This document shows, piece after piece, positions 1 through 9,597 of a stretch of DNA of 64,000 nt; position 1 is the first letter of the stretch, and each line of letters begins with the position of its first letter. The notes under the pieces are model-generated. The model did not search any database and was not told the origin of the DNA. It worked only from the letters and a program-made list of their open reading frames with translations. The position numbers and the translations under genes are program-made. The DNA lies in contig NZ_AP021875.1 of NCBI RefSeq assembly GCF_009688965.1, positions 62,001-126,000 of the forward strand, read 5' to 3'. The stretch is from Desulfosarcina widdelii. Lineage in GTDB: Bacteria > Desulfobacterota > Desulfobacteria > Desulfobacterales > Desulfosarcinaceae.

Positions 1-1
1 C

Positions 2-166
2 GTTGACACGGTCATCATAGCCGTCGGTGCGTTGCCGAACACTGAAATTTGGGACTGTTTTGCGGGCAAGAGGGAGGGCAGGATATTCCGTATAGGAGAC
101 TGCATAAAACCCAGAAATGCGATGGAGGCCATCTACGAGGGGGCTAAGCTCGCCAGAGAGATATAG
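2..166 (+). CDS. C-terminal end of an FAD/NAD(P)-binding oxidoreductase (partial)
   Basis: The first 54 codons read as the end of a flavoprotein of the NADH:flavin oxidoreductase / 2,4-dienoyl-CoA reductase type. The visible pattern is a VIIAVGALPN segment, then IGDC..PRNAMEAI..G, the usual second dinucleotide-binding end of this family. The start lies outside the window, so domain order and substrate cannot be judged. The stop codon abuts a sequence resembling an IS terminus. Confidence 0.75.
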   Translation, partial: VDTVIIAVGALPNTEIWDCFAGKREGRIFRIGDCIKPRNAMEAIYEGAKLAREI

Positions 167-182
167 CAGGCAGTTGAAAAGC
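165..182 (+). repeat. Sequence resembling the end of the nearby IS5-like element
   Basis: AGCAGGCAGTTGAAAAGC matches 16 of 18 bases of the left end of the IS at 3184 (AGCAGGCCGTTGAAAAAC). It begins inside the stop codon of the preceding gene. No transposase follows it, so it may be a solo relic or a coincidence. From here to 409 I see no convincing gene. Confidence 0.3.
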
Positions 183-409
183 AAATATCAGGTTACTGGA
201 CAAGGGTGTGGGATTATTTAAATACTCAGATTTTGGGGATATATGAGTATTTTCGGAGAGCATACAATCCAGGCAGGGCAGAATATGAGGAACTGGGACG
301 CCGCATTTCAGCAGATTGTCAGCTCTTGAGCAGAACTGAAACGCGCTAACCTGAAAGCTTGATAATAACTAAGGTACATCTTTTGCTTGAAACAGGGAGT
401 TTTTCCAAT

Positions 410-2464
410 ATGGCTCCGATAGATTCCGTGACAGGGATTCACTTCGGCATGACGGGATATGTACTTAACTGGCTAATCGTGATTTCCGGGAGCGCCGCCT
501 TCTGTTATATCGTCTATAAAAGATATATTCTGCTTCGCTCGAGCATGCCGGATAACCGATTTAATTCCATAATAGAAAGAATCAAGGGAGTTTTTGTTTT
601 AGGGATTTTGCAAAAAAGACAGTTTCGATACCCTATGAGCGGTGTGATTCACTTGATGATTTTCTGGGGATTTATCGTCCTGGGACTACGGTCTGTCGAA
701 CTCATTATGTTGGGGATAGGCTTTTCAATTCCGGCATTTCTTTCACCAGGCGGATTCCGCCAATTCTACGATTTTACAAAAGATTTTTTTGAGCTTATTG
801 TCCTTGGTGCCTGCGCCTGGGCTGCATTCAGGCGGGCGATCGTGAAACCTGCGAGGTATCAGGGGAGACGACAACTCGAAGCCTATCTGATATTGACGCT
901 CATCGCACTGCTCATGGTCACAGACATGATCTTCGAGGGGAGCTTTATCCTTTACTCGGGTTTTGGAGAAAATCAGCTTCCGGCTGCCCGCCTTGTGTCC
1001 TATTTATTACCATTGGACCCGGGCGGTGCTAGAGTCCTCCATCAGATGAGCTACTTGCTGCATCTTGTTATTTTTTTTCTGTTTCTGAACCTTCTTCCTT
1101 TATCGAAGCATTTCCACGTTATTACTGCCTTGCCAATTCTGTTTTTCAGAAAACTACAAAAGGGGGTCATCAAGCCTGCACGATGGGATATTTCGCGTAT
1201 CGAAGAAATAGAGAAGCTGGGGGTGGGGAAAATTGAGGATTTGACATGGAAGCAAATCCTTGACCTTGCGACATGCACGGAATGCGGCCGCTGTACCGAA
1301 AATTGTCCCGCCAATGCCGTGGGAAGACCCCTGTCACCAATGATGATAGGACTAAAGTTGAGGAAGGTCGCTTACGGGAGCGTTCCACTTTGGGCAGCGC
1401 CGGATTATAAGGCACGGTCGACGACCCTACCGGGAGGTGCAATCGGTACGGAGGAGCTATGGTCGTGCACCACCTGTGGGGCGTGTGAAGAAGAATGTCC
1501 GTTGCAGTTAGAGCATATCGACAGGATTGTCGATATGAGGCGCCGCCTTATCGAGACATCTCTAGCTCCGCAGGTGTTTAGTAATGCCTTGATTCGCCTC
1601 GAGAAAACCGGAAATCCCTTCGGCAAACCGGCAGAAAACAGGATTGATTGGGTCAGATCCGTGCAAGGCGCCGCCGTACGGATTCTGAAGCCGGGAGACG
1701 AGGTTGACGTCCTTTTTTTTGTTGACAGCTATGCCTCCTACGATCCCAGAGCCCAGAGAATCGCTGTTGCCATTGCTTCGGCTCTAAGCGCGGCGAGAGT
1801 CGATTTCGGCATCATAGGTCCCCTGGAGAAGGACTCAGGCCATCAGGCACGGCGTATTGGGGAAGAGGGCCTCTTTCAGGCTATGCTGAAGGACAATATG
1901 GAGGTTTTAAATACAATTCGCTTTAATCGTATCGTAACCGCAGATCCGCACGCCTTCAACACCCTCCGAAACGAGTATCCCGGCTCTTTCAGTGTATGCC
2001 ACTACTCAGAAATCTTACTTGAGTTGATAGAGGGCGGCCGACTGAATCTGGTAAGACGTCTTCCGGATGGGGACGTCTATACCTACCATGACCCCTGTTA
2101 TTTGGGACGGCACAACGGAATATACGAAGCACCCAGGAAAATTATGTGCCACCTTCCAGGTTTAGTCTTGGCCGAGATGCACCGTTCTCGGGACAGAAGC
2201 TTCTGTTGTGGTGGGGGTGATGTCGCCCTCTGGTATGAAGTCCAACAGGAGGAGATGAGAATGGCGGAGAAAAGAATACACATGGTTGAAGAGATCGGAG
2301 CAACCGTCCTCGTAACCACTTGTCCTTTCTGTCTTCTTCATCTGGAAGACGCTGTAAAGACGGCTGATCTGGAAGAGCGAATCAAGGTGGTGGACCTGAT
2401 GGAGTTAACAGTCTCACTCCTCAGAGATACCGAGGGCGAAGGCCAGAAAACCGCGGAGAGATAG
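410..2464 (+). CDS. Membrane-bound HdrD/GlpC-like Fe-S oxidoreductase (ETF:quinone type)
   Basis: This is a respiratory-chain protein predicted to pass electrons between a soluble donor, probably electron-transfer flavoprotein, and membrane quinone. The N-terminal third has several hydrophobic helices with histidines, as in nitrate reductase gamma-type cytochrome b domains. Two [4Fe-4S] motifs follow (CTECGRCTENCP and CTTCGACEEECP). The C-terminal half carries the CCG domains of heterodisulfide reductase subunits, including HDPCYLGRHN and FCCGGGGD. A TTG at 359 would add 17 residues. The ATG at 410 is preferred because an AGGGAG stretch precedes it. The family is common in beta-oxidising sulfate reducers and syntrophs, which fits the dienoyl-CoA reductase-like neighbour. 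The exact donor is inferred. Confidence 0.8.
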   Translation: MAPIDSVTGIHFGMTGYVLNWLIVISGSAAFCYIVYKRYILLRSSMPDNRFNSIIERIKGVFVLGILQKRQFRYPMSGVIHLMIFWGFIVLGLRSVELIMLGIGFSIPAFLSPGGFRQFYDFTKDFFELIVLGACAWAAFRRAIVKPARYQGRRQLEAYLILTLIALLMVTDMIFEGSFILYSGFGENQLPAARLVSYLLPLDPGGARVLHQMSYLLHLVIFFLFLNLLPLSKHFHVITALPILFFRKLQKGVIKPARWDISRIEEIEKLGVGKIEDLTWKQILDLATCTECGRCTENCPANAVGRPLSPMMIGLKLRKVAYGSVPLWAAPDYKARSTTLPGGAIGTEELWSCTTCGACEEECPLQLEHIDRIVDMRRRLIETSLAPQVFSNALIRLEKTGNPFGKPAENRIDWVRSVQGAAVRILKPGDEVDVLFFVDSYASYDPRAQRIAVAIASALSAARVDFGIIGPLEKDSGHQARRIGEEGLFQAMLKDNMEVLNTIRFNRIVTADPHAFNTLRNEYPGSFSVCHYSEILLELIEGGRLNLVRRLPDGDVYTYHDPCYLGRHNGIYEAPRKIMCHLPGLVLAEMHRSRDRSFCCGGGDVALWYEVQQEEMRMAEKRIHMVEEIGATVLVTTCPFCLLHLEDAVKTADLEERIKVVDLMELTVSLLRDTEGEGQKTAER

Positions 2465-2563
2465 CTTACGATATAAAAATAATGATTAGAAAAGGAGAAA
2501 TGTGCGGACACGCCCCGAAAAGGGGGAATTGTAGATTTTTATGCACATATTTAAGGAGGACAA

Positions 2564-3088
2564 ATGATTCCGAGTTTTAAAAAAATACTCTTTTCGACCG
2601 ACCTATCTGAAAACTCCCGCCATGCTTTCTTCTTTGCCGCAAGTGCGGCAACGTGTTATGGTGCAAGCCTTACAATCCTTCATGTAATGGAAAAAGCAAC
2701 ATCGAGCATTGAAGCCGACCTCGAAGCATTTCTAGGAAAGCAAAAACGAAAGGAATTGGCGAAGTTTAGTGAGAATACGGCAAGGATCGCATTGATAGGC
2801 AAAAAACGGGACCATGAGATGATTCGCAATGCCTTAGAGTTTTTATGCACTTCTAAAGAAGCGGATAACGAACGTCACTCATACAACCTTCATGACGCTA
2901 TCATAAAGTCTGGGAAGGTTGTGGAAGAGATTCTTATGACGGCTAAGGAGATAGGCTCTGATTTGATTGTCATTGGAGCTCATAAAGGACTAATTAGTGC
3001 CAATGTCGTAGGGACTACCGCAAGAGGCGTTTTAAAGCGGACGAGAGTCCCCGTTCTCGTTGTGCCGCCACCAAATGAGAACGAGTGA
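2564..3088 (+). CDS. Universal stress protein, UspA family
   Basis: The 174-residue protein starts with IPSFKKILFSTDLSENS, the typical first strand of a Usp domain, and ends with DLIVIGAHKG...VVGTTARGVLKRTRVPVLVVPPP, the usual nucleotide-binding loop and last strand. The loop keeps GxxxG and a later G-T, close to the ATP-binding pattern of this family. A strong AAGGAGG lies 7 bases before the ATG. It is longer than a minimal Usp domain because of an insertion after the first third. It probably acts in the cytoplasm under stress or energy limitation; no partner is evident. Confidence 0.88.
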   Translation: MIPSFKKILFSTDLSENSRHAFFFAASAATCYGASLTILHVMEKATSSIEADLEAFLGKQKRKELAKFSENTARIALIGKKRDHEMIRNALEFLCTSKEADNERHSYNLHDAIIKSGKVVEEILMTAKEIGSDLIVIGAHKGLISANVVGTTARGVLKRTRVPVLVVPPPNENE

Positions 3089-3183
3089 CAGAGGGAAATC
3101 TTTTTCGGCTTGGTGACCAAGGGCGTTGATAGTTTCAAAATCCACCCGAGCGTTGCCAACATAGTGCGGGGTCCGTGTTTAGC

Positions 3184-4512
3184 AGGCCGTTGAAAAACGG
3201 CTCTTCATTCTGAACATTTTCTTGCTCTTTGAAATTTTTGCCGAAACAAAGCAGCAGTTATCTGCTTTTCTGGGATATTTATTTTTGTTCAGGCCCCACG
3301 AATATTTATTTCGGGGCATTCTCTTACATCCATGTGCTATGGACAGGCGTCTGCCTGCAGATTTCGGATCCTGATCAGGTTGTTGGCCGCCGCAGCAAGT
3401 GTAAATATCCCTTGGATTCTTTTTTGGCCCCGATGATGCAGCTTGCCAAGGCAAGCGATGGTTTTCATCCAGCCAAAGATTTCTTCAACCGGTTTTCGTA
3501 CTTTCAAGCTGACATTGTAGCCTTCATGGCGGGTTATGCGACCATCGATTGCAGAGTCCCTTCCGTTTTGGGAAAGTGAGGAGTGGCATTCAAAAAGCGC
3601 ATTCGTTCAACAAAATCAGTGATGTCGTATCCCTTGTCAGCACCCAAGGTGATTCGATGCTTACCGGGGACCTTTTCAACCATTTCAATGGCTTCTTTGC
3701 GCTCGGCAGTGCCGTTGGCCAAAGTGACACGGATGTCGACCACCAGCCCGTTGCGATTTTCCATCAGCGCATGGCCTAGGTAACATAGCTTAGCCTGCTG
3801 ATCTCTTGGTTTTTTGTAGAGCTTGGCTTCTGGATCGGTGACGGATTGATGTGTATCGTTTTTGCGCTTCTGGCCTCGAAAATTAACCGTTGGATTTTTA
3901 CCCGAGCCGCCGCCGGAAGGATCGTTTTTAACAGAATCCTTTGGCTGATAGCTTTTCATTGAGGCCCAGGCTTCCAGCAACGCGCCGTCAACGGTAAAAT
4001 GCTCATCTGACATCAGCTTCTTTTGGGCAGCCTGATCTCGGATAGCGGCAAAAAACACGGCAGCGATCTCAGTGTTGAGAAGCCTGTCCCGATTTTTGGA
4101 AAAAACCGAATGGTTCCAAACCGAATCATCCATTTTGAGACCGACAAACCACCGAAAAAACAGGTTGTAAACGAGCTGTTCCAGCAAAAGCCGCTCACTG
4201 CGGATCGAGTAGAAAATCTGAAGCAACGCTGCCCGGAGCAAAGACTCCGGTGCAATCGATGGCCTGCCGGTGTGCGAATACAACTCGGAGAACTTGTCCG
4301 ACAGCTGTTCAAACGCCTTGTCGACCATCTTACGGATTGGACGCAGCGGATAGTCTTTGGGGATACGCTTTTCAAGTGGCACATAGCTGAACAGAGAATC
4401 TTGCTACTTTTGCGAGCCTCTCATCAAAAACCTCCAAGCCAGTCAAGGTTTTGTGAAGAGGCTAGTAAAGATACTATAACCAGTCAAAAAAATGTGTGTT
4501 TTTCAACAGCCT
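3184..4512. mobile_element. IS5-like insertion sequence with a frameshifted transposase
   Basis: Terminal inverted repeats are visible: AGGCCGTTGAAAAAC at 3184-3198 and its inverted partner AGGCTGTTGAAAAAC at 4498-4512, matching at 14 of 15 bases. The left match may extend 3 bases outwards. Between them lies one minus-strand transposase gene. No clear target duplication was found, so the insertion may be old or one flank may have been altered. Confidence 0.75.
3337..4382 (-). pseudogene. IS5-family transposase, frameshifted
   Basis: The first 270 residues read as an IS5-family DDE transposase: an N-terminal DUF772-like part (GRPSIAPESLLRAALLQ), then FTVDGALLEAWAS with the first catalytic Asp and LGADKGYD with the second. 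Near 3565, just after FPKTEG, the reading frame is lost. The family's last part (DSAIDGRITRHEGY...VEEIFGWMK...NLIRIRNL) continues in another frame to a stop at 3337. That part carries the catalytic Glu, so a single-frame product would be inactive. One indel near the ACGGAAGGGA stretch explains it. Confidence 0.85.
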
Positions 4513-4688
4513 TGTATAATGAAAATGATTTATAATGAGGTATCCTGAGGGTCATGGAATACCGATACAGCCCAGGGTGAAAAAACCCGATTAACAGCGA
4601 GGGTCGCCGTGACCCAACCTCAACCCCGAACAGTTGAATGGGCAATGAAAAGCCCGAATCGCAAGGCCGGGAGAAAAGGGGGACACTC
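4513..4688 (+). ncRNA. Left non-coding end of an IS110 element, possible bridge RNA
   Basis: This stretch of about 175 bases sits just upstream of an IS110-family transposase start and is rich in short dyads (GGGTG..AACCC, GGGTCGCCGTGACCC, GCCCG..CGGGA). In IS110-group elements the 5' non-coding end encodes the bridge RNA that guides the recombinase. The position and length fit, but fold and loop guides were not verified. The element is broken downstream, so any RNA would be a relic. Confidence 0.35.
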
Positions 4689-4802
4689 ATGAACCGGGAA
4701 AACCTCATTATCGGCGTTGATATCAGCAAAGCCCACCTTGACATCGCATTCAGTGAAGATGGTTCTATGCGTCGTGTCGAACACAGTGAACCGAACATAT
4801 TG
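4689..4802 (+). pseudogene. IS110-family transposase, N-terminal 38 codons only
   Basis: The reading frame starts MNRENLIIGVDISKAHLDIA, the N-terminus of the DEDD (RuvC-like) domain of IS110 transposases with its first catalytic Asp. It stops matching after codon 38, exactly where a group II intron 5' end (GTGCG) begins. No matching 3' part of this transposase was found downstream of the intron remnant. The rest was probably lost when the IS4 remnant joined the intron. Confidence 0.8.
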
Positions 4803-6078
4803 GTGCGCCACGAGGGCGCAAGTTGCCAGCGGGTGCAAGTCCCGTCCGGGAAATTGTCGGTACATCCCGGTAGCTACCCAGACAGCGGGTTGGAGAGATC
4901 CGCCTGCTGGAGCTCTGGGGACAGATGTAAGCCGCAAGGGGCTGCAGCAACCTGGCAGGCCGTAACGCGAGTGAACCCTGAGCAGGCCCCGAAAGGACAG
5001 TCGTGGACGCCGACCCGCCCAATATTCGGGAAAGGCCGCAGTGGAGCAGGGCCGTAACCGACCCACCTGTTCCGGTCCACCGGGGTAATGGGGACAGCAT
5101 GCCAGGAAGGTATCTTGGGTAACGTGGGAGACCCGTCCCAGACGCGGGGTCGCGACCCGTAACGGCGCATTTGGCGTCGGTCTGGGCGGGAGTCGGAGAG
5201 GGGCGTAGTACCGTTGATGTCGAGTAATGTCGGCGGAGGAAAGGCCCCTTACTTCTGGTATGCTTTTGACCGAGACGAGATAGGGTGATTGGACATGGTC
5301 CTGAAAACACCTGACAAGATACGGAATCTCCAGAGAAAGCTTTACCTCAAGGCGAAGTCGGAACCGGACTTTCGCTTCTATTTGCTGTACGACAAGATCT
5401 ATCGAGAGGATATTCTCATTTATGCCTATCGGCTGGCCAAGGCCAATAGTGGGTCAGCAGGCACGGACGGGGTAACGTTCGATCAGATCGAGTCTGAAGG
5501 CGCAACGAAGTGGCTGGCCGGAATCAGAGAACAACTGCGGGAAAAGACCTATCGACCGCAACCGGTGAGACGGGTAATGATCCCGAAGCCGGGGGGTGGG
5601 GAGCGCCCATTGGGCATTCCCACCATACGTGATCGGGTGGTACAAACAGCCACCAAACTGGTCATCGCGCCAATTTTCGAGGCAGACCTGGAACCCAATG
5701 TCCACGGTTATCGACCCAAGCGCAGTGCGTTAGACGCGATCCGCAAGGTTTATCAGCTGCTGAAGCAGGGGTACACAGACGTCGTGGATGCGGACTTATC
5801 CAAGTATTTTGATACGATTCCGCATCAGGCGTTGATGCAATGTGTCTCGCGGCGGATTGTGGACCGCAATGTCCTGCTACTGATCAAGCTTTGGTTGAAG
5901 ACGCCGGTCGTGCACGATGGTGACAAAGGCAGTGGGGGAAGGGTTACAGGCGGACGCAAGAGCACCTGTGGCACGCCCCAGGGGGGCGTGATCAGTCCGC
6001 TTTTGGCCAACTTATACATGAACCGCTTTCTGAAATACTGGCGAATGCAAGGGTGTGATGAAGTGTTTCGAGCGCGGG
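4803..6078 (+). mobile_element. Group II intron, 3'-truncated
   Basis: The element begins GTGCGCC, matching the group II 5' consensus GUGYG. About 490 bases of GC-rich, hairpin-rich RNA sequence follow before the intron-encoded reverse transcriptase, as in the ribozyme domains of bacterial introns. The reverse transcriptase breaks off just before its catalytic YADD motif. Domains V and VI and the 3' splice site are not seen. The intron therefore cannot splice or retrohome by itself. Confidence 0.8.
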
Positions 6079-6455
6079 TGGGCTACGAAGTCGACCGTGT
6101 CAAATACCGGATTGCCACCAACCGCTATGATTTATCGTCGGAGCAGATCGCACAGGCATATAAATTACGCTGGAACATTGAGAACTTTTTTGCTTTGTGG
6201 AAAAGACACTTAAAGGTCTACCATCTGATTGCCCGCAGTTCCTATGGCCTCATGGTCCAGATCCTTTCAGGCCTGATCACTTATCTGTTGTTGGCCATAT
6301 ACTGTCACAACCATTTTAAGGAAAAGGTATCCATCCGGCGGGTTAGGCAGTTGCGTACTCAGATCGAAAATGAACTGCGATGCTGGCCTGTGGATGCCGA
6401 TCATCAGCGATATGAAAAAGAGCCAAAATTACAAAACGTTAGTGCAATAACTTAA
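5295..6455 (+). pseudogene. Chimeric frame: group II intron reverse transcriptase joined to IS4 transposase C-terminus
   Basis: Residues 1 to about 260 are a group II intron reverse transcriptase: GTDGVTFD, the RT2 segment with IPKPGGGERPLGIP, the RT3 segment VVDADLSKYFDTIP and the RT4 segment CGTPQGGVISPLLANLYMN. After FRARV, where V-NYADD is expected, the protein switches in the same frame to GYEVDRVKYRIATNRYDLS...LRWNIENFF, the C-terminal part of an IS4-family transposase. The join lies near 6074-6082. The product lacks the polymerase active site and most of the transposase. A TTG six bases upstream is an alternative start. Confidence 0.85.
6079..6455 (+). mobile_element. IS4-family element, 3' remnant
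   Basis: This encodes the last 120 or so residues of an IS4-type transposase, including the RWNIENFFALWKRHLKVYHL segment with the catalytic Glu region. The first two thirds of the gene are missing. It is in frame with the truncated reverse transcriptase, which suggests joining by deletion or insertion with little extra sequence. I did not identify its terminal repeat. Confidence 0.75.
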
Positions 6456-6522
6456 CCGGAAGTTACTGATATGAATTGACCTTTTAATATTGTAATTAAG
6501 GGGCTTAAAGGGGGGCTAAAGA

Positions 6523-7266
6523 ATGAAAACGTATAAAATCATAGCATTACCTTTATCATCTATGGAAATTGACAAAGCAGTTTTAATGTATCGTTTTCAT
6601 TACGGGCAAAAGATTCGCATTCCCAATGTCGTTTGGTACATCGAAGGAGCAGATATGAATATTCTTGTGGATACAGCTGCAGATGCAAAGCTTGCGATGG
6701 AATTCAGGGGACTGCCGGCAAAGGAGATTATGTCTTTTGAAGACTCTCTGGAAAGTGTGGGACTAAAGCCTGAAGATATCGATATCGTAGTGCAAACCCA
6801 TCTCCAGTGGGATCATTGCGCAAATACACAAAAGTGCAGAAATGCAAAAATACTCGTTCAAGAGGAAGAATTGCGCTTTGCATACTCTCCTCATCCCATA
6901 CTTGCGCCAACATACAAGAAGAGTTTGTTTACCGGGCTTAATTTTGTTTTGGTAAAAGGGGCACAGGAAATTTTACCTGGAATTGATCTTGTCCCAACAC
7001 CAGGGCATACGCCGGGGAATATGTCTGTTGCCGTAAACACGGAGGAAGGAAAGGCGATCATAACTGGGTTTTGTTGTCTCAAAGAAAACTTTGGACCTCC
7101 CGTGGGAGCATCTGAAGAAATTATTGAATCCACACCAGTTGTAGCCCCAGGTATCCATTTAAATGCGGTCGACGGTTACGAAAGTGTCCTCCTAGTGAAG
7201 GGGATGGCGGACATTGTTTTAGCATGCCACGACCCGGCCTTTGAAAAACCTCAGGTGATAGGTTAG
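6523..7266 (+). CDS. Metallo-beta-lactamase-fold protein, N-acyl homoserine lactonase-like, with altered metal site
   Basis: The 247-residue protein has the family layout of AHL lactonases: MYRFHYGQKI..PNVVWYIEG, ILVDTAADAK, QTHLQWDHC (H93, D97, H98), TPGHTPGN (H162) and ACHDP (H236). The motif normally reads HxHxDH, but Q95 replaces the second His. The usual bridging Asp after the TG of the IITG strand is Phe183. Two metal ligands are therefore missing, so lactonase activity is doubtful. It may act on another lactone or ester, bind one metal, or be non-enzymatic. An AAAGGGGGG stretch precedes the ATG. It stands alone between mobile-element remnants. Confidence 0.7.
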   Translation: MKTYKIIALPLSSMEIDKAVLMYRFHYGQKIRIPNVVWYIEGADMNILVDTAADAKLAMEFRGLPAKEIMSFEDSLESVGLKPEDIDIVVQTHLQWDHCANTQKCRNAKILVQEEELRFAYSPHPILAPTYKKSLFTGLNFVLVKGAQEILPGIDLVPTPGHTPGNMSVAVNTEEGKAIITGFCCLKENFGPPVGASEEIIESTPVVAPGIHLNAVDGYESVLLVKGMADIVLACHDPAFEKPQVIG

Positions 7267-7463
7267 AAGAAAAAAGGTTTTTTTATGGAACTAAGAAAAA
7301 CTTGGAAGATTTCATTTCACTAATTAATTGAGGGGTCGTGGAGTTTTTCTGGACAACCAAAACTCTCTAACCCGCTGATATTCAAAAGTATTTTTGACTA
7401 GACATAAGCTATTAAAATTGTTATGAATAATCTCAATGATTTCAACAACAAAGGAGATTATTC

Positions 7464-8466
7464 ATGCCCAGAAAGGCAAACAAAATCTCGACCCGTTGGA
7501 TTCGTGAAACCCGGGAGGCGTTCAGAGATTTTCTCGATGAAACCAACTTCCCTGATCCGGAGCGATTGGGAGAACGCGGACCCAAGTTCAAGTATCCAGA
7601 GTGGCTGATCATGTTCATTGCGATTCTGTCGGTGAAGTTGAAGGTCAAAAGTTACGTGCAAATTCACAAGATGACGGTCAAATACTGGGATATCATTGCC
7701 CAGGGCATGGATCTTTCGCCCATCAGTGAAAAACAGCTCAGGGACCGGTTAAAAAAAATCCGTCATTTCCCTGGAGACCCAGCAGCGTTTATTTTTCAGC
7801 TATTTCCTGAGCTTGAGTAAAGACCGGGTTATCAGCGCCGACAAGATGATGAACAGGGCCAAGGGTCCGGTCTGGCACAAGAAACAGAAGGATCAGGGCA
7901 TTATTCCCAAGGGATTGCGCGGCATCGACAAAGAAGCCACCTGGTGCAAGTCCCAGGCTGCTGGCTGGGTATACGGCCATGGATCGTTTTCCCTGACCTC
8001 CCACAAGCATCCGGTGCTGGGCTGCTTTGTATGGATGAAAAACAGCGCCAACGAAGCCAAACGCATGTGGCTGGAAACGTTTCATGTCAAAAAGCAAGTG
8101 GACTTTATTGCCATGGACTCGAAAGCCGGTGATGCGGATCTTTTCCGGGAGCTCAAAAGACAACGAAAGATGAACCTGATCACCAGTTGTCGTGCAACCA
8201 TGGATAAGACAGCGACTCGCAAGAAGATGATTGCATTCATGAGTAAACCGAAACACAAAAAGATCTACCGGGAACGCGCTTACAAGGTTGAGCCGATGCA
8301 AGGTCTGGTGAAAGACATCTTCGAGTTGGACCGTTGCTGGATGCGCGGCGACGCAAACAACCGCTGGTTGTTTGCCGCCATGGGCTTGACCATTCAAATG
8401 CATCAACTTCAAGCGTTCAAGCAGGGTCGATCAACTTGGAATATCAAAGAACAGGTCTTGGGATAA
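7464..8466 (+). pseudogene. DDE transposase, frameshifted
   Basis: Two frames together make one IS4-like DDE transposase of about 330 residues. The first runs from ATG 7464 (AAGGAG upstream) to 7820. The second takes over near 7795-7810 and ends at 8466. Likely catalytic residues are the Asp in ISADKMMNRA, the Asp in DFIAMDSKAGDAD and the Glu in YKVEPMQGLVKDIFEL. The shift falls next to a TTTATTTTT run, so a single indel is enough. A weak match between the left flank near 7332 and the inverted right flank near 8478 may mark the ends. Confidence 0.75.
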
Positions 8467-8487
8467 ACTCCCCGGTAATATGAAAAA

Positions 8488-8554
8488 CGGACGACCTTGG
8501 TGTATAAGATTAACAGCCAAACAAAAACCAAATACACCAATGGGAGGTCGTCCG
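8488..8554 (+). promoter_or_regulatory. Long hairpin covering the ribosome binding site of the IS110 transposase
   Basis: CGGACGACC-T-TGGTGTAT at 8488-8505 pairs with the stretch at 8532-8554 that contains the Shine-Dalgarno GGGAGG and ends at the ATG. The stem is about 17 bp with a small bulge and a 26-base loop. It could hide the start site in read-through transcripts, or form part of the element's structured end or guide RNA. Confidence 0.55.
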
Positions 8555-9597
8555 ATGCAAAAAATAGCATACCTAGCTTTGGATGTACATGCACGTAGTT
8601 GCACTTTGGGAAACATGGATCATAACGGCAACTTCAGAGGAAATGTAGAATTCGCTACCTCTGAAAAAAACATCATCCATGCGCTTACATCAATAAAGGC
8701 CAAAACCAAATTGTTGACCATTGAAGAGGGCACCTTGACGCATTGGGCTGCCCAGGCCGCTTCTTCACATGTCACTGAGGTTATCGTTTGCGATCCGAGA
8801 GAAAATGTGTTGATCTATAAAAGTTCCAATAAAAAGGATTCAGAAGATACCCGCAATCTATGCCGCCTGCTCAGAATGGGTGAACTCAAACAAATTTACC
8901 ATCCAGAAAATGATGATCGTGCCATCTTCAAAGCGGCTGCCCAGCATTACCTTGATCTTCGTAATCAGTTGACGCGTTTAAAACATAAAATCAAAGCCAG
9001 TTATCGGCGTTGGGGCGTCATCGATATTTTCACCAGTTGCGTCTACAGCCCTGGGCGACGCGGCAAGTACATAAAACAGATCAAACATCCACCCATTCAA
9101 AAACAGCTTGGCCAGCTCTATCATCTTATGGATCAAACCGAAGCGATGAGAAGATCAGCACTTGAGAGCATGAAGCAACTGGGACGTAACTACCCTGAAA
9201 TATGCGAGTTCAAAAAAATCCCCGGTATTGCTGATGTCAACACCCATATCTTTGATGCCTTTGTTCAAACTCCGCATTGATTTACGAAAAAAAGTAAACT
9301 GTGGAAATACTGCCGGCAATCCATTTGCGACCGTAGCAGCGACGGAAAACCGCTGGGTTATAAACGACTTGTGACTCATCCGGTGTCGGCGAGCTTAAAG
9401 CCTTGAGTTATAGAGCTTACGTAGCTGCAATGAAGGGCGACAATGAGGTTAAGGACTTTTTCCAAAACTCATTGAAACGTACCTACAACCGTCAACATGC
9501 CAGACTCAATACCCAGCGTAAAATATTAACGGTGATGTACAGCATCTGGAAGAAAGGAGACGCCTATCAACCGGAAATGTTCTCTGGGTCCGCTTAA
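8555..9597 (+). pseudogene. IS110-family transposase, with nonsense and frameshift lesions
   Basis: The N-terminal DEDD domain is clear (MQKIAYLALDVHARSCTLG, IEEGTLTHWAAQ, VCDPRENVLI..NKKDSEDTRNL). The C-terminal transposase_20 part follows (FKKIPGIADVNTHIFDAFVQTPH). At 9278-9280 the expected CGA (Arg, as in the family's TPHRF) reads TGA. A second lesion near 9370 shifts the frame, after which GVGELKALSYRAYVAAMKG...SIWKKGDAYQPEMF finishes the protein at 9597. Two independent lesions make it a dead copy. It is unrelated in sequence to the IS110 fragment at 4689. Confidence 0.85.

Noticed and set aside
3555..3575. Programmed frameshifting in the IS5-like transposase
   Set aside because: No typical slippery heptamer is in frame at the shift site; a simple indel is more likely.
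4765..5310. Long minus-strand open frame inside the group II intron
   Set aside because: It lies in the GC-rich ribozyme part, has no recognisable protein motif, and is explained by structured RNA sequence.
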